A stretch of 64,000 bases of DNA, taken from Brevibacterium permense (GTDB lineage: Bacteria > Actinomycetota > Actinomycetes > Actinomycetales > Brevibacteriaceae). The stretch covers positions 22,285-86,284 of the forward strand of contig NZ_QYCP01000078.1 in assembly GCF_025506275.1 (NCBI RefSeq), read 5' to 3'. Under the pieces are notes generated by a model. The model saw nothing but the letters and a program-made list of their open reading frames with translations, did not search any database and was not told where the DNA came from. The stretch's first letter is position 1. Every line of letters starts with the position of its first letter. Made by a program: the position numbers and the translations under genes. Shown one piece after another: positions 45,721 through 54,618 of this stretch.

Positions 45721-46359
45721 TCAGGTCTCGACGAACCCCGATTCGAAAGCCTTGATCACGGCTTGCGTTCGGTCCCTTGCCCCGAGCTTCGACAGCAGCG
45801 AACTGACGTAGGTCTTCACCGTCTCCGCCCCGAGGAACATCTCCCCGGCGATCTCGGCGTTGCTCATTCCTCTGGACATGAGAGTGAGGACTTCCTGTTC
45901 CCGGCTGCTCAGCTCAGCCGAGCTCACCAGATCGACGGCTCGGTGCGACCGTGCGGCCATGTCCCGGATCTTCTGCGGGTAGAGCAGAGTCTCCCCTCCG
46001 GCCACGGTATGCACCGCCCGGACGAGTTCGGACGGCTGAGCCCGTTTGAGGACGAAGCCGTCCGCGCCCACGCGCAGAGCTTCGAAGACGTAGTCATCGC
46101 TGTCGAAGGTCGTGAGGATGAGCACCCGAGGCGGCTCCTGCCTGCTCATGAGCAGGCGCGTGGCCTCCAATCCGTCGAGGTGGGGCATGTGCACATCCAT
46201 CACCACGACGTCAGGATCCGACCGAGTCACCAGATCGAGTGCTTCCGCCCCGTCATCGCCCTCCCCGACGACCTCGAGTCCCGGGTCGGAGTCGATGATC
46301 GCGGCCAGACCCGCACGCACGAGCGGTTCATCGTCGATGAGGATCACCGAAATGGTCAT
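45721..46359 (-). CDS. NarL/FixJ-type response regulator
   Basis: A 212-residue regulator with a receiver (acidic IDDE, phospho-Asp in DVVVMDVHMPHLDG, Lys in FVLKRA) and LuxR HTH (LSSREQEVLTLMSRGMSNAEIA, ETVKTYVSSLLSKLGARDR). ATG at 46359 overlaps the kinase stop (ATGA), so it pairs with the kinase. Signal unknown; systems of this type often respond to envelope stress. Confidence 0.92.
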   Translation of the reverse strand: MTISVILIDDEPLVRAGLAAIIDSDPGLEVVGEGDDGAEALDLVTRSDPDVVVMDVHMPHLDGLEATRLLMSRQEPPRVLILTTFDSDDYVFEALRVGADGFVLKRAQPSELVRAVHTVAGGETLLYPQKIRDMAARSHRAVDLVSSAELSSREQEVLTLMSRGMSNAEIAGEMFLGAETVKTYVSSLLSKLGARDRTQAVIKAFESGFVET

Positions 46360-47876
46360 GGCGTCTTTCCCTCCGAGTACGGCAGCCTCACCTGCAGAAT
46401 CCATTGTCCGTTCTCGATTCCCCAGTCGGCGCTTCCGCCGAACAGAGCGGCCCTTTCACCGATGCCGACGAGTCCGCGTGACTGCCTCGCCGAGGCGGCC
46501 ATCCCCTTCGCATCGCTTGCCACCTTCGCAGCGCCCGCCGCCTTCTCGTCAGTCGCGGCCTTCCCATCGGTCCGTCCCTTCTTCGATGAGCCGAGCACCA
46601 GGCCGGTAGCCGCGCCGGCATTGCGCGTGACCACCTGTACGCAGTCGGCGCCGATGTCGATGGCCACTTCGAGGCCGGGTCTCGTCGCGTGCCGCAGCGA
46701 GTTCGTCACCGCCTCGCGCACGATCCGGTGGAGTTCGTGGACCACGGTCGGCGGCAGTCCGGTGGCATCCCCGCTGACCGTCAGTCGGGTGGGGTGCCCG
46801 ATCGCACGGGCCTCCTCGGCCAATCGGGTGATGTCGAGCATTGTCCGCCGAGGCGGCCGTGCACTTTCGCTGTCGCCGTCCCCCGCATTCCTTCCGCACT
46901 CCACGGCGTCGCCCTCGGCACCATCGATGGCATCAGCGCTGTCCAGGGCGTCGGCGTCCCCTAGGGTGCTTTCATCGCTGCCCGCGCCGTCGGCCTCCGC
47001 ACGCAGCAGCGCGAGCACGTGGTCCAACTCGGCCACCGCCTCACGGCTGGTGCGAGCGATCTCGTCGACGGCCGCCTCGGCGAGTTTCTGATCCTGATGC
47101 AGGGCACGTTTGGCCACGGCCGCCTGCATCGTCGTCACGGTCAGGGCGTGACCGATCGAGTCGTGGACTTCGCGGGCGAGGACGGTGCGGCGGAACCGAC
47201 GTACTCGCTCGGCCCCGGCGAGCTCAGCCCGGTCAGCGGCCGAGGGGCCGAGCAGGATCTGTGCGTAGTGAGGCAGGAAGTAGCCTTCGGCGATGATCGT
47301 GGCCGTGAGGAGAAGCAGAATCACGGGCGCGAGGATCTGCACGAGCCCGGCGGACAGGACGACGACGGTCTCGGCACCGGTGCCGGCCGACGGATCGGCA
47401 TTTCCGGCCGGCGATCCAGCAGTCGACCCGGCTGGGGAGCCCGCAATGCCGAGGAGTCCGTTCGACAGTTCCGAGGCCTGCTGTGGGTCCGCAACCATCA
47501 GCAGCACGGAAGGAAGGACCACGACGACCGTGATCAGGAGCAGGGCACCGGCGAAGGCGTGGCCGAAGTAGAACAGGGCACCGCGGAGGCGATCGGACCA
47601 GGTCGGCCGCCTCGGCGGGGTGGGGATGGACAGTTCGAGGAGCTGCTCTGCCAGGGTCCGTTCGAGTGCGCGGATGACGGCAAGGAACGCGGGAATGCAC
47701 AAGAGCACGAGGACGACGGCGCTGCAGGCGAGCATGCCGAACGCCAGAGACCGATCGCTGACCTCGTTCCACGCGGAGACGGCCCAGATGATGACCGCCA
47801 TATAGGGCACGGCGATGACCCCGCCGATCAGAAGGACCAGCAGTCTGCGCCACAGCTTCGCTGCCCAAGCTCCCAT
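46356..47876 (-). CDS. Sensor histidine kinase (HisKA_3 type)
   Basis: A 506-residue membrane kinase. Four or more hydrophobic helices run from the N-terminus to about residue 200 with a short Gly/Ser/Ala-rich external loop. His238 is in LAREVHDSIGHALT, the N-box is REAVTNSLRHA, and the last ATPase motif is GLVGIGERAALFGG. Between the N-box and the last motif is an about 35-residue Lys/Ala/Gly-rich insertion where the ATP lid normally is, and another acidic Asp/Ala stretch follows the dimer helix. ATG at 47876 is preferred over 47906. Confidence 0.88.
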   Translation of the reverse strand: MGAWAAKLWRRLLVLLIGGVIAVPYMAVIIWAVSAWNEVSDRSLAFGMLACSAVVLVLLCIPAFLAVIRALERTLAEQLLELSIPTPPRRPTWSDRLRGALFYFGHAFAGALLLITVVVVLPSVLLMVADPQQASELSNGLLGIAGSPAGSTAGSPAGNADPSAGTGAETVVVLSAGLVQILAPVILLLLTATIIAEGYFLPHYAQILLGPSAADRAELAGAERVRRFRRTVLAREVHDSIGHALTVTTMQAAVAKRALHQDQKLAEAAVDEIARTSREAVAELDHVLALLRAEADGAGSDESTLGDADALDSADAIDGAEGDAVECGRNAGDGDSESARPPRRTMLDITRLAEEARAIGHPTRLTVSGDATGLPPTVVHELHRIVREAVTNSLRHATRPGLEVAIDIGADCVQVVTRNAGAATGLVLGSSKKGRTDGKAATDEKAAGAAKVASDAKGMAASARQSRGLVGIGERAALFGGSADWGIENGQWILQVRLPYSEGKTP

Positions 47877-47998
47877 TGCCACCAGACTACAGCGGCGGGC
47901 CGACATGAGACGGCGGCCGGAAAGTTTCGCCCGTCAGCCATCCGAATCGGCATCTGCTCCGAATCACCGATACCAGCCAACTTTGGGAAAGGATCGTC

Positions 47999-48457
47999 GT
48001 GAATATCTCGATGTCGTCACAGTCGCCCGCCGCTCCACGCGGTGCGCGTTCGCAGGTGCAGATGGTCTCCGGGCTCTTCGGTACAGTGTTCCTGCTCGTG
48101 GGGATCCTCGGCTTCGTCCCGGGCATCACCGCGAATCTCGGCTCGATCAGCTTCGTCGGACATCACACCGACGCGGCGCTGCTCGGCCTCTTCCAGGTCA
48201 CGGTGCTCCACAACATCGTCCACCTGCTCTTCGGAGTCGTCGGGATGATCGGACTCCGCTCACGTGCATTGGCGAAGAACTACCTCGTCGTCGGCGGAAT
48301 CATCTATGCGGTGCTGTGGATCTACGGAATGGTGATTCCGATGGAGTCGATGGGCAACTTCGTCGGGCTCAACACCGCCGACAACTGGCTGCACTTCGTC
48401 CTCGCCGCGGCCATGATCACCACCGGCTTCGTCTTCGGGCGGAAGCCTCGGGGCTGA
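47999..48457 (+). CDS. DUF4383 membrane protein
   Basis: A 152-residue protein with four hydrophobic helices, matching DUF4383: VSGLFGTVFLLVGILGFVPG, then LHNIVHLLFGVVG and NWLHFVLAAAMITTGFV. GTG at 47999 has GGGAAAGGA upstream. Its role is unknown; similar genes often occur near stress genes in actinobacteria. Confidence 0.85.
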   Translation: MNISMSSQSPAAPRGARSQVQMVSGLFGTVFLLVGILGFVPGITANLGSISFVGHHTDAALLGLFQVTVLHNIVHLLFGVVGMIGLRSRALAKNYLVVGGIIYAVLWIYGMVIPMESMGNFVGLNTADNWLHFVLAAAMITTGFVFGRKPRG

Positions 48458-48488
48458 TTCGTCAGCACCGTGGTCAGCGATTTCGGCA

Positions 48489-48527
48489 GAGCCGAGCCCG
48501 GGCGCCTCGCGCTCCCGGGTTCGGCTC
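48489..48527. terminator. Terminator between convergent DUF4383 and Pit genes
   Basis: 14-nt arms (48489-48502, GAGCCGAGCCCGGG, with 48514-48527) pair with one G-T wobble around an 11-nt loop. Confidence 0.75.
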
Positions 48528-48561
48528 CGGCGGGAGCGAACAGCAGGAACCGGGTGGCCCG

Positions 48562-49575
48562 TCAGAGCCCGACGGAGGCCTTGACGATCCACCCGAGCAC
48601 CACGGCCAACAGCGCGGCAACCGGGATCGTCAGAAGCCAGACGGCGAACATCGGCACGAAGTACCGGGCTCTGGCGTGGCCCTTGCGCCCGGCGTATTGG
48701 GTGCCGAGTATCGATGATCCGAGGACGAAGGTCAGCGAGACCGGAACCCGCATGATCAGAGCTGCGGTGTACATGAGGATCGTGGCCGCGCCATCGGCGA
48801 TGGAGGATTTGAGGGGGTCGAGGCGGACCATGCGCACGGACAGTGTCTGGACCACTCGCCACCCGCTCAATCCGGTGCCCAGAGCCAGAGCCGCGGCGAT
48901 GAGCAGGCGCACCGGCCAGGAGATGTCGACCACGGAGAGGACATCGTGCTGCTGCGTGTCGACGGCGAGAATGGCGACCATGACGAGGGCCGCGATCTTC
49001 TGCGCGTCCTGGACCCCGTGGACGAGCGACAGGGCCGCAGTGAGAACGGAGTCGACCATGCGCGCACCCCGGAACAGCGGCTTGGGCGGAGTGGACGCGA
49101 GCGACTTCGACAGGATGAGCGTGAGCACCCACGCGAGAATGAACCCGAGGATCGGTGAGAGCACCAGCGGCCACACCACGGAGTCCATCGCTTCGCCGGT
49201 ATTCACAGAGAACCCGAACACGACTCCCGCGCCGAGCAGACCGCCGATCAGACAATGGGTCGACGACACAGGCAGCGCGAGATAGTAGGTGAACAGGCTC
49301 CACGTCGTCGCTGCGACGAAGGCGATCAGCAAGGTGGTCAGGATGAGGTCGCTCGAACCGGAGAACAGCACGATCTGGTTGGCCACGACGATGGCGATTC
49401 CCTCACCGAGGAGCGCACCGATGAAGTTGAAGACGACGGCCAGGCTGAGCGCCCAGCCCGGTCGCATCGCTCGTCCGACGACCGCGTTGCCGACGGTCAG
49501 GGCGGCGTCGTGGAATCCGTTCGAGCCGGCGAAGATCACCGCGACGATGACGACTGCCGCCAAGAGCAGCTCCAC
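48562..49575 (-). CDS. Low-affinity inorganic phosphate transporter (Pit family)
   Basis: A 337-residue PiT transporter with about ten helices. The N-terminal repeat has FAGSNGFHDAALTVGNAVVG and LPVSSTHCLIGGLLGAG, and the C-terminal repeat has LSLVHGVQDAQKIAAL. These duplicated motifs define the family, which imports phosphate (metal-phosphate) with protons or sodium. Its ATG lies 3 nt after the DUF47 stop, so the pair is an operon. It complements the high-affinity pst system. Confidence 0.92.
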   Translation of the reverse strand: MELLLAAVVIVAVIFAGSNGFHDAALTVGNAVVGRAMRPGWALSLAVVFNFIGALLGEGIAIVVANQIVLFSGSSDLILTTLLIAFVAATTWSLFTYYLALPVSSTHCLIGGLLGAGVVFGFSVNTGEAMDSVVWPLVLSPILGFILAWVLTLILSKSLASTPPKPLFRGARMVDSVLTAALSLVHGVQDAQKIAALVMVAILAVDTQQHDVLSVVDISWPVRLLIAAALALGTGLSGWRVVQTLSVRMVRLDPLKSSIADGAATILMYTAALIMRVPVSLTFVLGSSILGTQYAGRKGHARARYFVPMFAVWLLTIPVAALLAVVLGWIVKASVGL

Positions 49576-49578
49576 GGA

Positions 49579-50199
49579 CTACGACTCCTTGATCGCGATG
49601 GCTGCGACGACCTTGCCGAGTTCGGTGAACCCGTGGGCGGCCCGGACGAAGGCCTGCCCGAGTTGGGACACGGCCGCCATATATGTCAGTCCCCGTTTGG
49701 AGTTCGGCACCGCGTCCGACATCCGCCACTGCAGGCTCTCGACCTGGTAGGTCAGCCGGTTGATCGCGTCGACGTAGTCCCACTGGTCGAGCTTGCCCGG
49801 CAGGCGGGTGATCATCCGCGAGGTGTGGTCAGTCTGATTCGACAGCACGGCCAGGGTCTCGGGGACGCCGGAGGGCAGCGGGTCGAAGGCTCCGGAGGCG
49901 AGTACGTAACCGACTCCGTGCAGCCGGTGGCAGATATCGCGCATATGGTGGCTGAGCAGGTAGAGGTCGTTGCGGTCGAACGGGGTGATGTAGTTCTCGC
50001 GCAGTGCACGGAGCATCGCGCCCATGTCCTCATCGGCCCTGTCTCCGATCTCGCGGAGGCGGTCGGCGACGTCGCGTCGTTCGCTGATTTCGATTCCGGA
50101 GAGTTCGGCGAGCACCAGATTGCACTGCCGCATCTGTGAGACGAGATCGGACAACCGCTCATAGAACACTTTGTCCTGCGGTACCCGCTTGAGCCGCAT
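49579..50199 (-). CDS. DUF47 (PhoU-like) protein, partner of Pit
   Basis: A 206-residue all-helical protein of the DUF47/PhoU-like family: PQDKVFYERLSDLVSQMRQCN, ISERRDVADRLREIGDRADED and FDRNDLYLLSHHMRDICHRLHG. The ATG at 50199 has AGGAGGAG upstream; the longer frame lacks this. DUF47 proteins are encoded with Pit transporters and are thought to adjust phosphate uptake. Confidence 0.9.
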   Translation of the reverse strand: MRLKRVPQDKVFYERLSDLVSQMRQCNLVLAELSGIEISERRDVADRLREIGDRADEDMGAMLRALRENYITPFDRNDLYLLSHHMRDICHRLHGVGYVLASGAFDPLPSGVPETLAVLSNQTDHTSRMITRLPGKLDQWDYVDAINRLTYQVESLQWRMSDAVPNSKRGLTYMAAVSQLGQAFVRAAHGFTELGKVVAAIAIKES

Positions 50200-50539
50200 G
50201 CGCTCCTCCTGCCCGGGGCCCGGACAAGCCGGACGAATATGCATGATGCCTCAATGATATGTGCCGGACGCTGAACCGAGAGCGCCTCTCGGCGGAAGGC
50301 CGCTCGAAGCGGCTGAATTTGGAGCCCGGGGCTTCAGCGATCCAGCGTCCGGTGGCCCGAAGGCCACCCCCTACGATACTCGTTCATGCTTATGAATCCA
50401 CCGCCGAGGCGGCTCTTCGTCCGTTGAGAATCTCACAGTCGATGTCGTGGTCGGGCGGGAATATCCGGTCCATACGGGGACCGCGCTCATTCGGTCGGGT
50501 GGGGCCGCCTCGGCGAGGGGATTGCCGGCGGGCTGAGGA
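50200..50539 (-). promoter_or_regulatory. 340-nt upstream region of the DUF47-Pit operon
   Basis: No gene is present. It contains the multi-helix block at 50264-50368, a TTCAT-GCTT-ATGAA palindrome at 50383-50396, and two exact copies of GCCGCCTCGGCG (50402 on the minus, 50504 on the plus strand). A promoter for the operon should lie here, but I cannot fix its -10/-35. Confidence 0.45.
50264..50368 (-). ncRNA. Candidate structured leader RNA of the DUF47-Pit operon
   Basis: A perfect 10-bp closing stem (50264-50273 CCGGACGCTG with 50343-50352) surrounds three local hairpins: CCGAGAG/CTCTCGG (50276-50292, 3-nt loop), GCCGCT/AGCGGC (50299-50313) and a bulged CTGA-AGCC/GGCT-TCAG stem (50313-50337). 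Next to it GGTGGCC/GGCCACC (50351-50368) forms a further hairpin with a 4-nt loop, sharing two bases with the closing stem. On the minus strand this would be the 5' leader of the phosphate-uptake operon. The structure is seen in the sequence; the riboregulator or repeat nature is inferred. Confidence 0.45.
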
Positions 50540-51127
50540 TCAGTCGAGGCCGCCTCGGCGATGGGCGACCGCGGCGTCGGACAGGTCTTGGGAGAGCTGG
50601 CGCAGGCGGACGGCGGTGTCGTGGTCGTCGGCGCCTGCCGCGCAGATGCCGACGAAGGCGGAGGCGCGCAGCAGCGCGATGACGACGTCACCGCGGAAGG
50701 CGCCGACGAGGATCTCGTCGATAGCGTGGGCCACTTCGTCGGGTCCGGCGGGCAGTTCGACGCCGGCGAGGATCTCGTCGTAGCCGATGCCCTCGGTGAT
50801 GCGGCGTTGGCCGTCGGAGAACATCTCGGCGAGTTCGCGAGGTGCGGACTTGATCCATTGGCGCAGGGCGTAGAGGCGCCACAGTGCGCCGGGTGCGGAG
50901 ACGGCGGGAGCGGCTGACCACATCTCGGCGATGATCTCGAAGCCGATGTCATCGGCGAGTTCGACGAAGCGCCTGGTGGCAGCCTCGTCGCGGTTTCCCT
51001 CTGCATCGCCGAGCAGCAGTGCCGCGGTGGCGTGCGAGGTCTCCGACCGGGCGACGGGATCGTCGACGGCACCGATGGAGTCGAGGTCGGCCAGAGGAAC
51101 GGGACGGTGGAATGCGCGCTGTGACAT
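50540..51127 (-). CDS. Conserved actinobacterial protein of unknown function
   Basis: A 195-residue soluble, mostly helical protein. It begins with VPLADLDSIGAVDDPVARSE and has the central EMWSAAPAVSAPGALWRLYAL and ELPAGPDEVAHAIDEILVGAF blocks. I recall similar proteins in many actinobacteria, sometimes labelled as an RNA polymerase subunit by error; nothing here resembles a polymerase. It may share a control region with the divergent EcsC-like gene. Confidence 0.75.
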   Translation of the reverse strand: MSQRAFHRPVPLADLDSIGAVDDPVARSETSHATAALLLGDAEGNRDEAATRRFVELADDIGFEIIAEMWSAAPAVSAPGALWRLYALRQWIKSAPRELAEMFSDGQRRITEGIGYDEILAGVELPAGPDEVAHAIDEILVGAFRGDVVIALLRASAFVGICAAGADDHDTAVRLRQLSQDLSDAAVAHRRGGLD

Positions 51128-51302
51128 GGTCAGGGCAGTTTAGTCCCTGTCAGGGTGCGCGGACTAGGACGTGGAGCACATTCGGGCTTTCGCCGCACGG
51201 TCAGGTTCTGCTCCCAGGACTCACAACGGACGCTATTAAACTTGGGTCTGATTCGTGACTGCGACCGGCAGTCGCGAGTGACCGAAACGAGGAGGAACTC
51301 TC

Positions 51303-52241
51303 GTGGCAAAATCATCAGTGGCGAAGAAGGGTCTCGACAAGGCTGCGAAGTTGGCAGTCAATGACGATGGGACCCTCAATCCCCGCGCCCAGTCGATGTT
51401 GTCGCGTCTGCTGTCCGTGCAGCGGCCCGTCGCCCTGGCTTATGTGCGCAGTCTGCGCCGCCGACATCCGGACGCGACCCCCGAAGAGCTCATCACGATC
51501 ATTCGCCGGCACTATCTGACCCTGACGACCTCGGGCGGAGCCGCGGTCGGTGCGACCGCGGCCGTTCCGGGGTTGGGCACGACGGCCGCACTGGGTGTCG
51601 CCAGCGTCGAGACCGCTGGCTTCCTGGAAGGCACTGCACTGTTTGCGCAGTCCATTGCCGAAATCCACGGACTGCCGGTGGCCGACGCCAAGCGGGCGAA
51701 CGCGCTGGTCCTCGGCCTCATGCTGGGCAAGGACGGGAAGAACCTCATCCAGAAGTTCGGCAAGCAGAACGGCGGCGTGGAGTCGATGTTCGGCAGCTGG
51801 GGCGCCACCGTGACCAAGCAGCTGCCGGCCCCGCTGGTCGATCTGCTCGTGCGCAAGCTGCGCAAGACCTTCATCCGCAAGTTCGCTGCCCGTGCCGGCG
51901 GTTCGCTGGTCGGCCGCCTGCTGCCCTTCGGTGTCGGCGCGGTCATCGGCGCCGTGGTGAATGCGCAGATGGCGCGGAAGGTCGCTGGGGAATCGAAGGA
52001 GGCCTTCGGCGCTGCGCCGACGGTCTTCCCGATCGAGACAGACCCCGACTACGTTGCGCCGAAGAAAGATCACAAGCTGCTGTCGAACCTCAAGCACGTG
52101 TCGGCTCTGCTCGGGAAGGTCAAAAAGAACAAGGCCATCGAGTCCGACGTCATCGAACCCACGGACACCGAGGAGCTCGAGGCCCCGGACAGTCTGCCTC
52201 GTACGTACACCGCTGAGGATCGGCGCGGACTGGAGAAGTGA
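51303..52241 (+). CDS. EcsC-like protein of unknown function
   Basis: A 312-residue protein that begins with a Lys/Ala-rich stretch, then a central hydrophobic Ala/Gly-rich segment (TSGGAAVGATAAVPGLGTTA) and VASVETAGFLEGTALFAQSIAE, resembling EcsC-family proteins. A later Gly-rich hydrophobic stretch (LPFGVGAVIGAVVNAQMARK) suggests membrane association. The C-terminus is polar and acidic. GTG at 51303 follows GAGGAAC. The biological role is unknown. Confidence 0.7.
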   Translation: MAKSSVAKKGLDKAAKLAVNDDGTLNPRAQSMLSRLLSVQRPVALAYVRSLRRRHPDATPEELITIIRRHYLTLTTSGGAAVGATAAVPGLGTTAALGVASVETAGFLEGTALFAQSIAEIHGLPVADAKRANALVLGLMLGKDGKNLIQKFGKQNGGVESMFGSWGATVTKQLPAPLVDLLVRKLRKTFIRKFAARAGGSLVGRLLPFGVGAVIGAVVNAQMARKVAGESKEAFGAAPTVFPIETDPDYVAPKKDHKLLSNLKHVSALLGKVKKNKAIESDVIEPTDTEELEAPDSLPRTYTAEDRRGLEK

Positions 52242-52383
52242 GCCGCGGAGCTTCGTCGGGAGGAAGTTAAGGGACTCCTCTCGACGGCGGTTCCTGGTTT
52301 GAGTAATTCGATCTCGAACCTCTACTATTGGTTCGTCTCCATCATGCGTCAGCAGGCCTGTGTACTGCGCTCGTGATGGGGCG

Positions 52384-52456
52384 GGGCCTCTAGCTCAGTT
52401 GGTAGAGCAGCGGACTTTTAATCCGCGGGTCGTGGGTTCGATCCCCACGGGGCCCA
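52384..52456 (+). tRNA. tRNA-Lys (anticodon TTT)
   Basis: A 73-nt cloverleaf: acceptor GGGCCTC pairs with GGGGCCC (one G-T), D arm GCTCAGTTGGTAGAGC, anticodon stem GCGGA/TCCGC with loop CTTTTAA giving anticodon TTT, T arm GTGGG-TTCGATC-CCCAC and discriminator A. The 3' CCA is not encoded. Confidence 0.97.
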
Positions 52457-52473
52457 CCCGTCCTGAACAGGAA

Positions 52474-52512
52474 TGATGCACCCCCGAAGCTACGAGCTTC
52501 GGGGGTGCGTCA
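52474..52512 (+). terminator. Terminator after tRNA-Lys
   Basis: 17-nt arms (52474-52490, ending CCCCCGAAGC, and 52496-52512) pair with one G-T wobble around a 5-nt loop and are followed by TTT, 18 nt after the tRNA. Confidence 0.88.
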
Positions 52513-52670
52513 TTTCCAGCAGACGATTCAGTTCTCGGTCCGACCACGGGTAGTCGAGTGAGGCTGTACCGGGACTGGCACAGGATGTTTCCCGACGAAC
52601 ACCCCCTGCAGGCAGGCGACCTCATAGAGTCGGAGTCGTCTACCGGGCAGCAGCAAGAAGGATATACACA

Positions 52671-53150
52671 TTGAGTCGGAACTACCGTGCCCAGGCTGGG
52701 CTTGCCGTCCACGGCCCCGGACCCTGGCGCAACCGCGGTCCGTTGACTCCGGCTCCGTCGGGCAGGCGCTGGTGGGCGAGGGTCATCGACGCGATCTTCG
52801 TCCTCTTCTGCACCGGGATGCTCATCGGCATTGCATTGGCCCTCACCGGGATCAACATCGTCTCGCTCGATGCAGCTACCGGAGTCGCTCTCGCCAGCTA
52901 TCCGCTGATGGCATTGGTGTTCGGAGCCCTCTACGGCTGCACCGTCTCCCCCGGCCAGGTGCTGTGCGGGGTCGTCACGCTCAAACACAGCGGCAGACGC
53001 GTCGGATTCTGGAGGGGCACGACGCGCTATCTGGCGGTCGCGTTCTTCCCGATCACGGCCGTTCTCCTCATCTGGACGTTCTTCGACGCGCCGACGATGG
53101 ACCTCGATTCGATCGACGTCTATGACCGCAGGGCTCCACCGGTCTGGTAG
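52671..53150 (+). CDS. RDD family membrane protein
   Basis: A 159-residue protein with three hydrophobic helices. RRWWARVIDAIFVLF is the Arg-Asp motif of RDD proteins, and CTVSPGQVLCGVVTLKHSGRRVGFWRGTTRY fits the family's central part (the run is conserved in pieces). TTG at 52671 has AGAAGGA eight bases upstream. Some RDD proteins act in ion exchange or envelope homeostasis; the role here is unknown. Confidence 0.85.
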   Translation: MSRNYRAQAGLAVHGPGPWRNRGPLTPAPSGRRWWARVIDAIFVLFCTGMLIGIALALTGINIVSLDAATGVALASYPLMALVFGALYGCTVSPGQVLCGVVTLKHSGRRVGFWRGTTRYLAVAFFPITAVLLIWTFFDAPTMDLDSIDVYDRRAPPVW

Positions 53151-53177
53151 GCACCTGGCCGCCGCTTCCGAATCGGG

Positions 53178-53882
53178 TCACCGCCGTCGCGCGATGATGA
53201 GTCCGTCCCATCCCTTCTCGCCGACCGTCTGAAGTGCCGTGGCCTCCAGATCGGGGCTCGCAGCGATTGCGTCGGCGACGCTTCGCACTCCGTGGACCCG
53301 CGGATCGGCGCTGCTGTCGTCGACTATTGCCCCATTGCGGACAACGTTGTCGACGACAATCACCGCGCCCGGCCGGGTGAGCTCGAGAGCCGCCTGGAGA
53401 TAGGCAGGGTTGTTCGGCTTGTCAGCGTCGATGAACACGAAGTCGAACGGTTCGACACCTTCGCTGATGAGTCGAGCCGAAGTCTCGGCCGCCGGCCCGA
53501 CGATCGTCTCGATGCGGTCTGCGACGCCGGCGGCCAGGAAGTTCTCCTCGGCGACTTCCGCGTTCTGTGGTTCGAGTTCGAGCGTGACGATGCGCCCGCC
53601 CTCTCCCACGGCTCGTGCGAGCCAGATGGTCGAATAGCCTGCCAGCGTGCCGAATTCGAGGACGCGTTTCGCCCCGGCGATCGTGACCAGGAGCCCGAGG
53701 AACGCCCCTTGATTGGCCGCAACTTCCGCATTCGGCATTGTCGTGTCTGTGCCGGACCTGCGCGCTGCGATCAAGGCGGCATCTTCCTCGACGAGGATTT
53801 CAGCGAAGTACCTGTCGACCGCCTGCCACTCATCGGCTGCCGGATAGCGGTTAGCCGATGCGGAGGATTCGCTTTCGCTCAT
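53178..53882 (-). CDS. O-methyltransferase (class I SAM, COMT-like)
   Basis: A 234-residue SAM-dependent enzyme of the Methyltransf_3 family: VLEFGTLAGYSTIWLARA (motif I), IVTLELEPQNAEVAEENF, FDFVFIDADKPNN (metal-binding DAD region) and GAVIVVDNVVRNGAIVD. It methylates hydroxyls, probably on catechol-like compounds; substrate unknown. ATG at 53882 has GAGGG upstream. It is convergent with the RDD gene. Confidence 0.9.
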   Translation of the reverse strand: MSESESSASANRYPAADEWQAVDRYFAEILVEEDAALIAARRSGTDTTMPNAEVAANQGAFLGLLVTIAGAKRVLEFGTLAGYSTIWLARAVGEGGRIVTLELEPQNAEVAEENFLAAGVADRIETIVGPAAETSARLISEGVEPFDFVFIDADKPNNPAYLQAALELTRPGAVIVVDNVVRNGAIVDDSSADPRVHGVRSVADAIAASPDLEATALQTVGEKGWDGLIIARRR

Positions 53883-53921
53883 GCCCTCATTCTTGCGCAT
53901 CAAGCGATCACTAGCCTGGGA

Positions 53922-54173
53922 TCACTCGAGCGAGCGACCGCCGAAGACCTGCTGCAGCGGGATCGAATCGTCCTGCCACGGGGTGAGGATCCAAGCGACG
54001 AGGTAGGCACCGATTCCGAGCACGGGGAGCAGGAACGAGGCGAGGACGATGAGTCGCATGACCCAGACGTTGATGCCGGTCACTTCGGCGAGGCCCCCGG
54101 CGATACCACCGAGGATGCGGTCGGGGCCGCGACGGAAACCAATTCTGCGGATGGAGTCGAATAGTGAGTTCAT
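53922..54173 (-). CDS. PspC domain membrane protein
   Basis: An 83-residue PspC protein: RGPDRILGGIAGGLAEVTGI followed by one hydrophobic helix (LIVLASFLLPVLGIGAYLVA). PspC proteins sense envelope stress with PspA or kinases; no such partner is adjacent. It diverges from the small membrane-protein/PH-MarR pair. Confidence 0.88.
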   Translation of the reverse strand: MNSLFDSIRRIGFRRGPDRILGGIAGGLAEVTGINVWVMRLIVLASFLLPVLGIGAYLVAWILTPWQDDSIPLQQVFGGRSLE

Positions 54174-54286
54174 GTCTTCGACTCTACGGATCGGACTTCA
54201 TCGCGGCACTGGTGGTGACCGTCGAGGCCGATTGAGGAAAACCGGAATCCGAGTCGCTGGAAGCGGACCCTGTAAGCTACCCACCA

Positions 54287-54321
54287 GTCACAATCTCAGT
54301 CAGTGAGACAGCGGTCACAAT
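54287..54321. promoter_or_regulatory. Candidate operator upstream of the PH-MarR gene pair
   Basis: GTCACAAT occurs twice (54287 and 54314, 27 nt apart) and brackets the inverted repeat TCTCA-GTCAG-TGAGA (54294-54308). MarR proteins bind such symmetric sites and usually control their own promoter. The link to the PH-MarR protein is inferred. The 259-nt gap 54174-54432 contains no other gene. Confidence 0.45.
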
Positions 54322-54432
54322 TCCCTGGCGCGTCCACCGGACTCGAAAGTACATGGGCCGTTACGCTGGTTGAGTTGTGCAATCAAATGTCCGCTTCCGC
54401 TGCCTCAGCGACGCGGCACAGAGGAGTCCATT

Positions 54433-54597
54433 GTGAAGTGGGTTAAGAAGGCCATTCTCACACTCGTTGTTGTTTTCGTGGCGTTCTATCTGTTCAGCCG
54501 GCCGGAGGATTCCGCGGAGGCGGTCAGAACCGCATTTGCCGCAGTCGGCACGGGCGTCGGCTCCTTGGTTACGTTCTTCACCTCACTCTCCGCATAG
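54433..54597 (+). CDS. Small membrane protein (54 aa)
   Basis: A 54-residue protein starting at GTG 54433 (MKWVKKAILTLVVVFVAFYL), six bases after GAGGAG. It has a positive N-terminus, one membrane helix, and an Ala/Gly/Ser amphipathic tail ending FFTSLSA. It is 21 nt upstream of the PH-MarR gene and probably co-transcribed. No known family is recognised with certainty. Confidence 0.75.
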   Translation: MKWVKKAILTLVVVFVAFYLFSRPEDSAEAVRTAFAAVGTGVGSLVTFFTSLSA

Positions 54598-54618
54598 CGG
54601 ATCTGTGCGCAGGCGACA

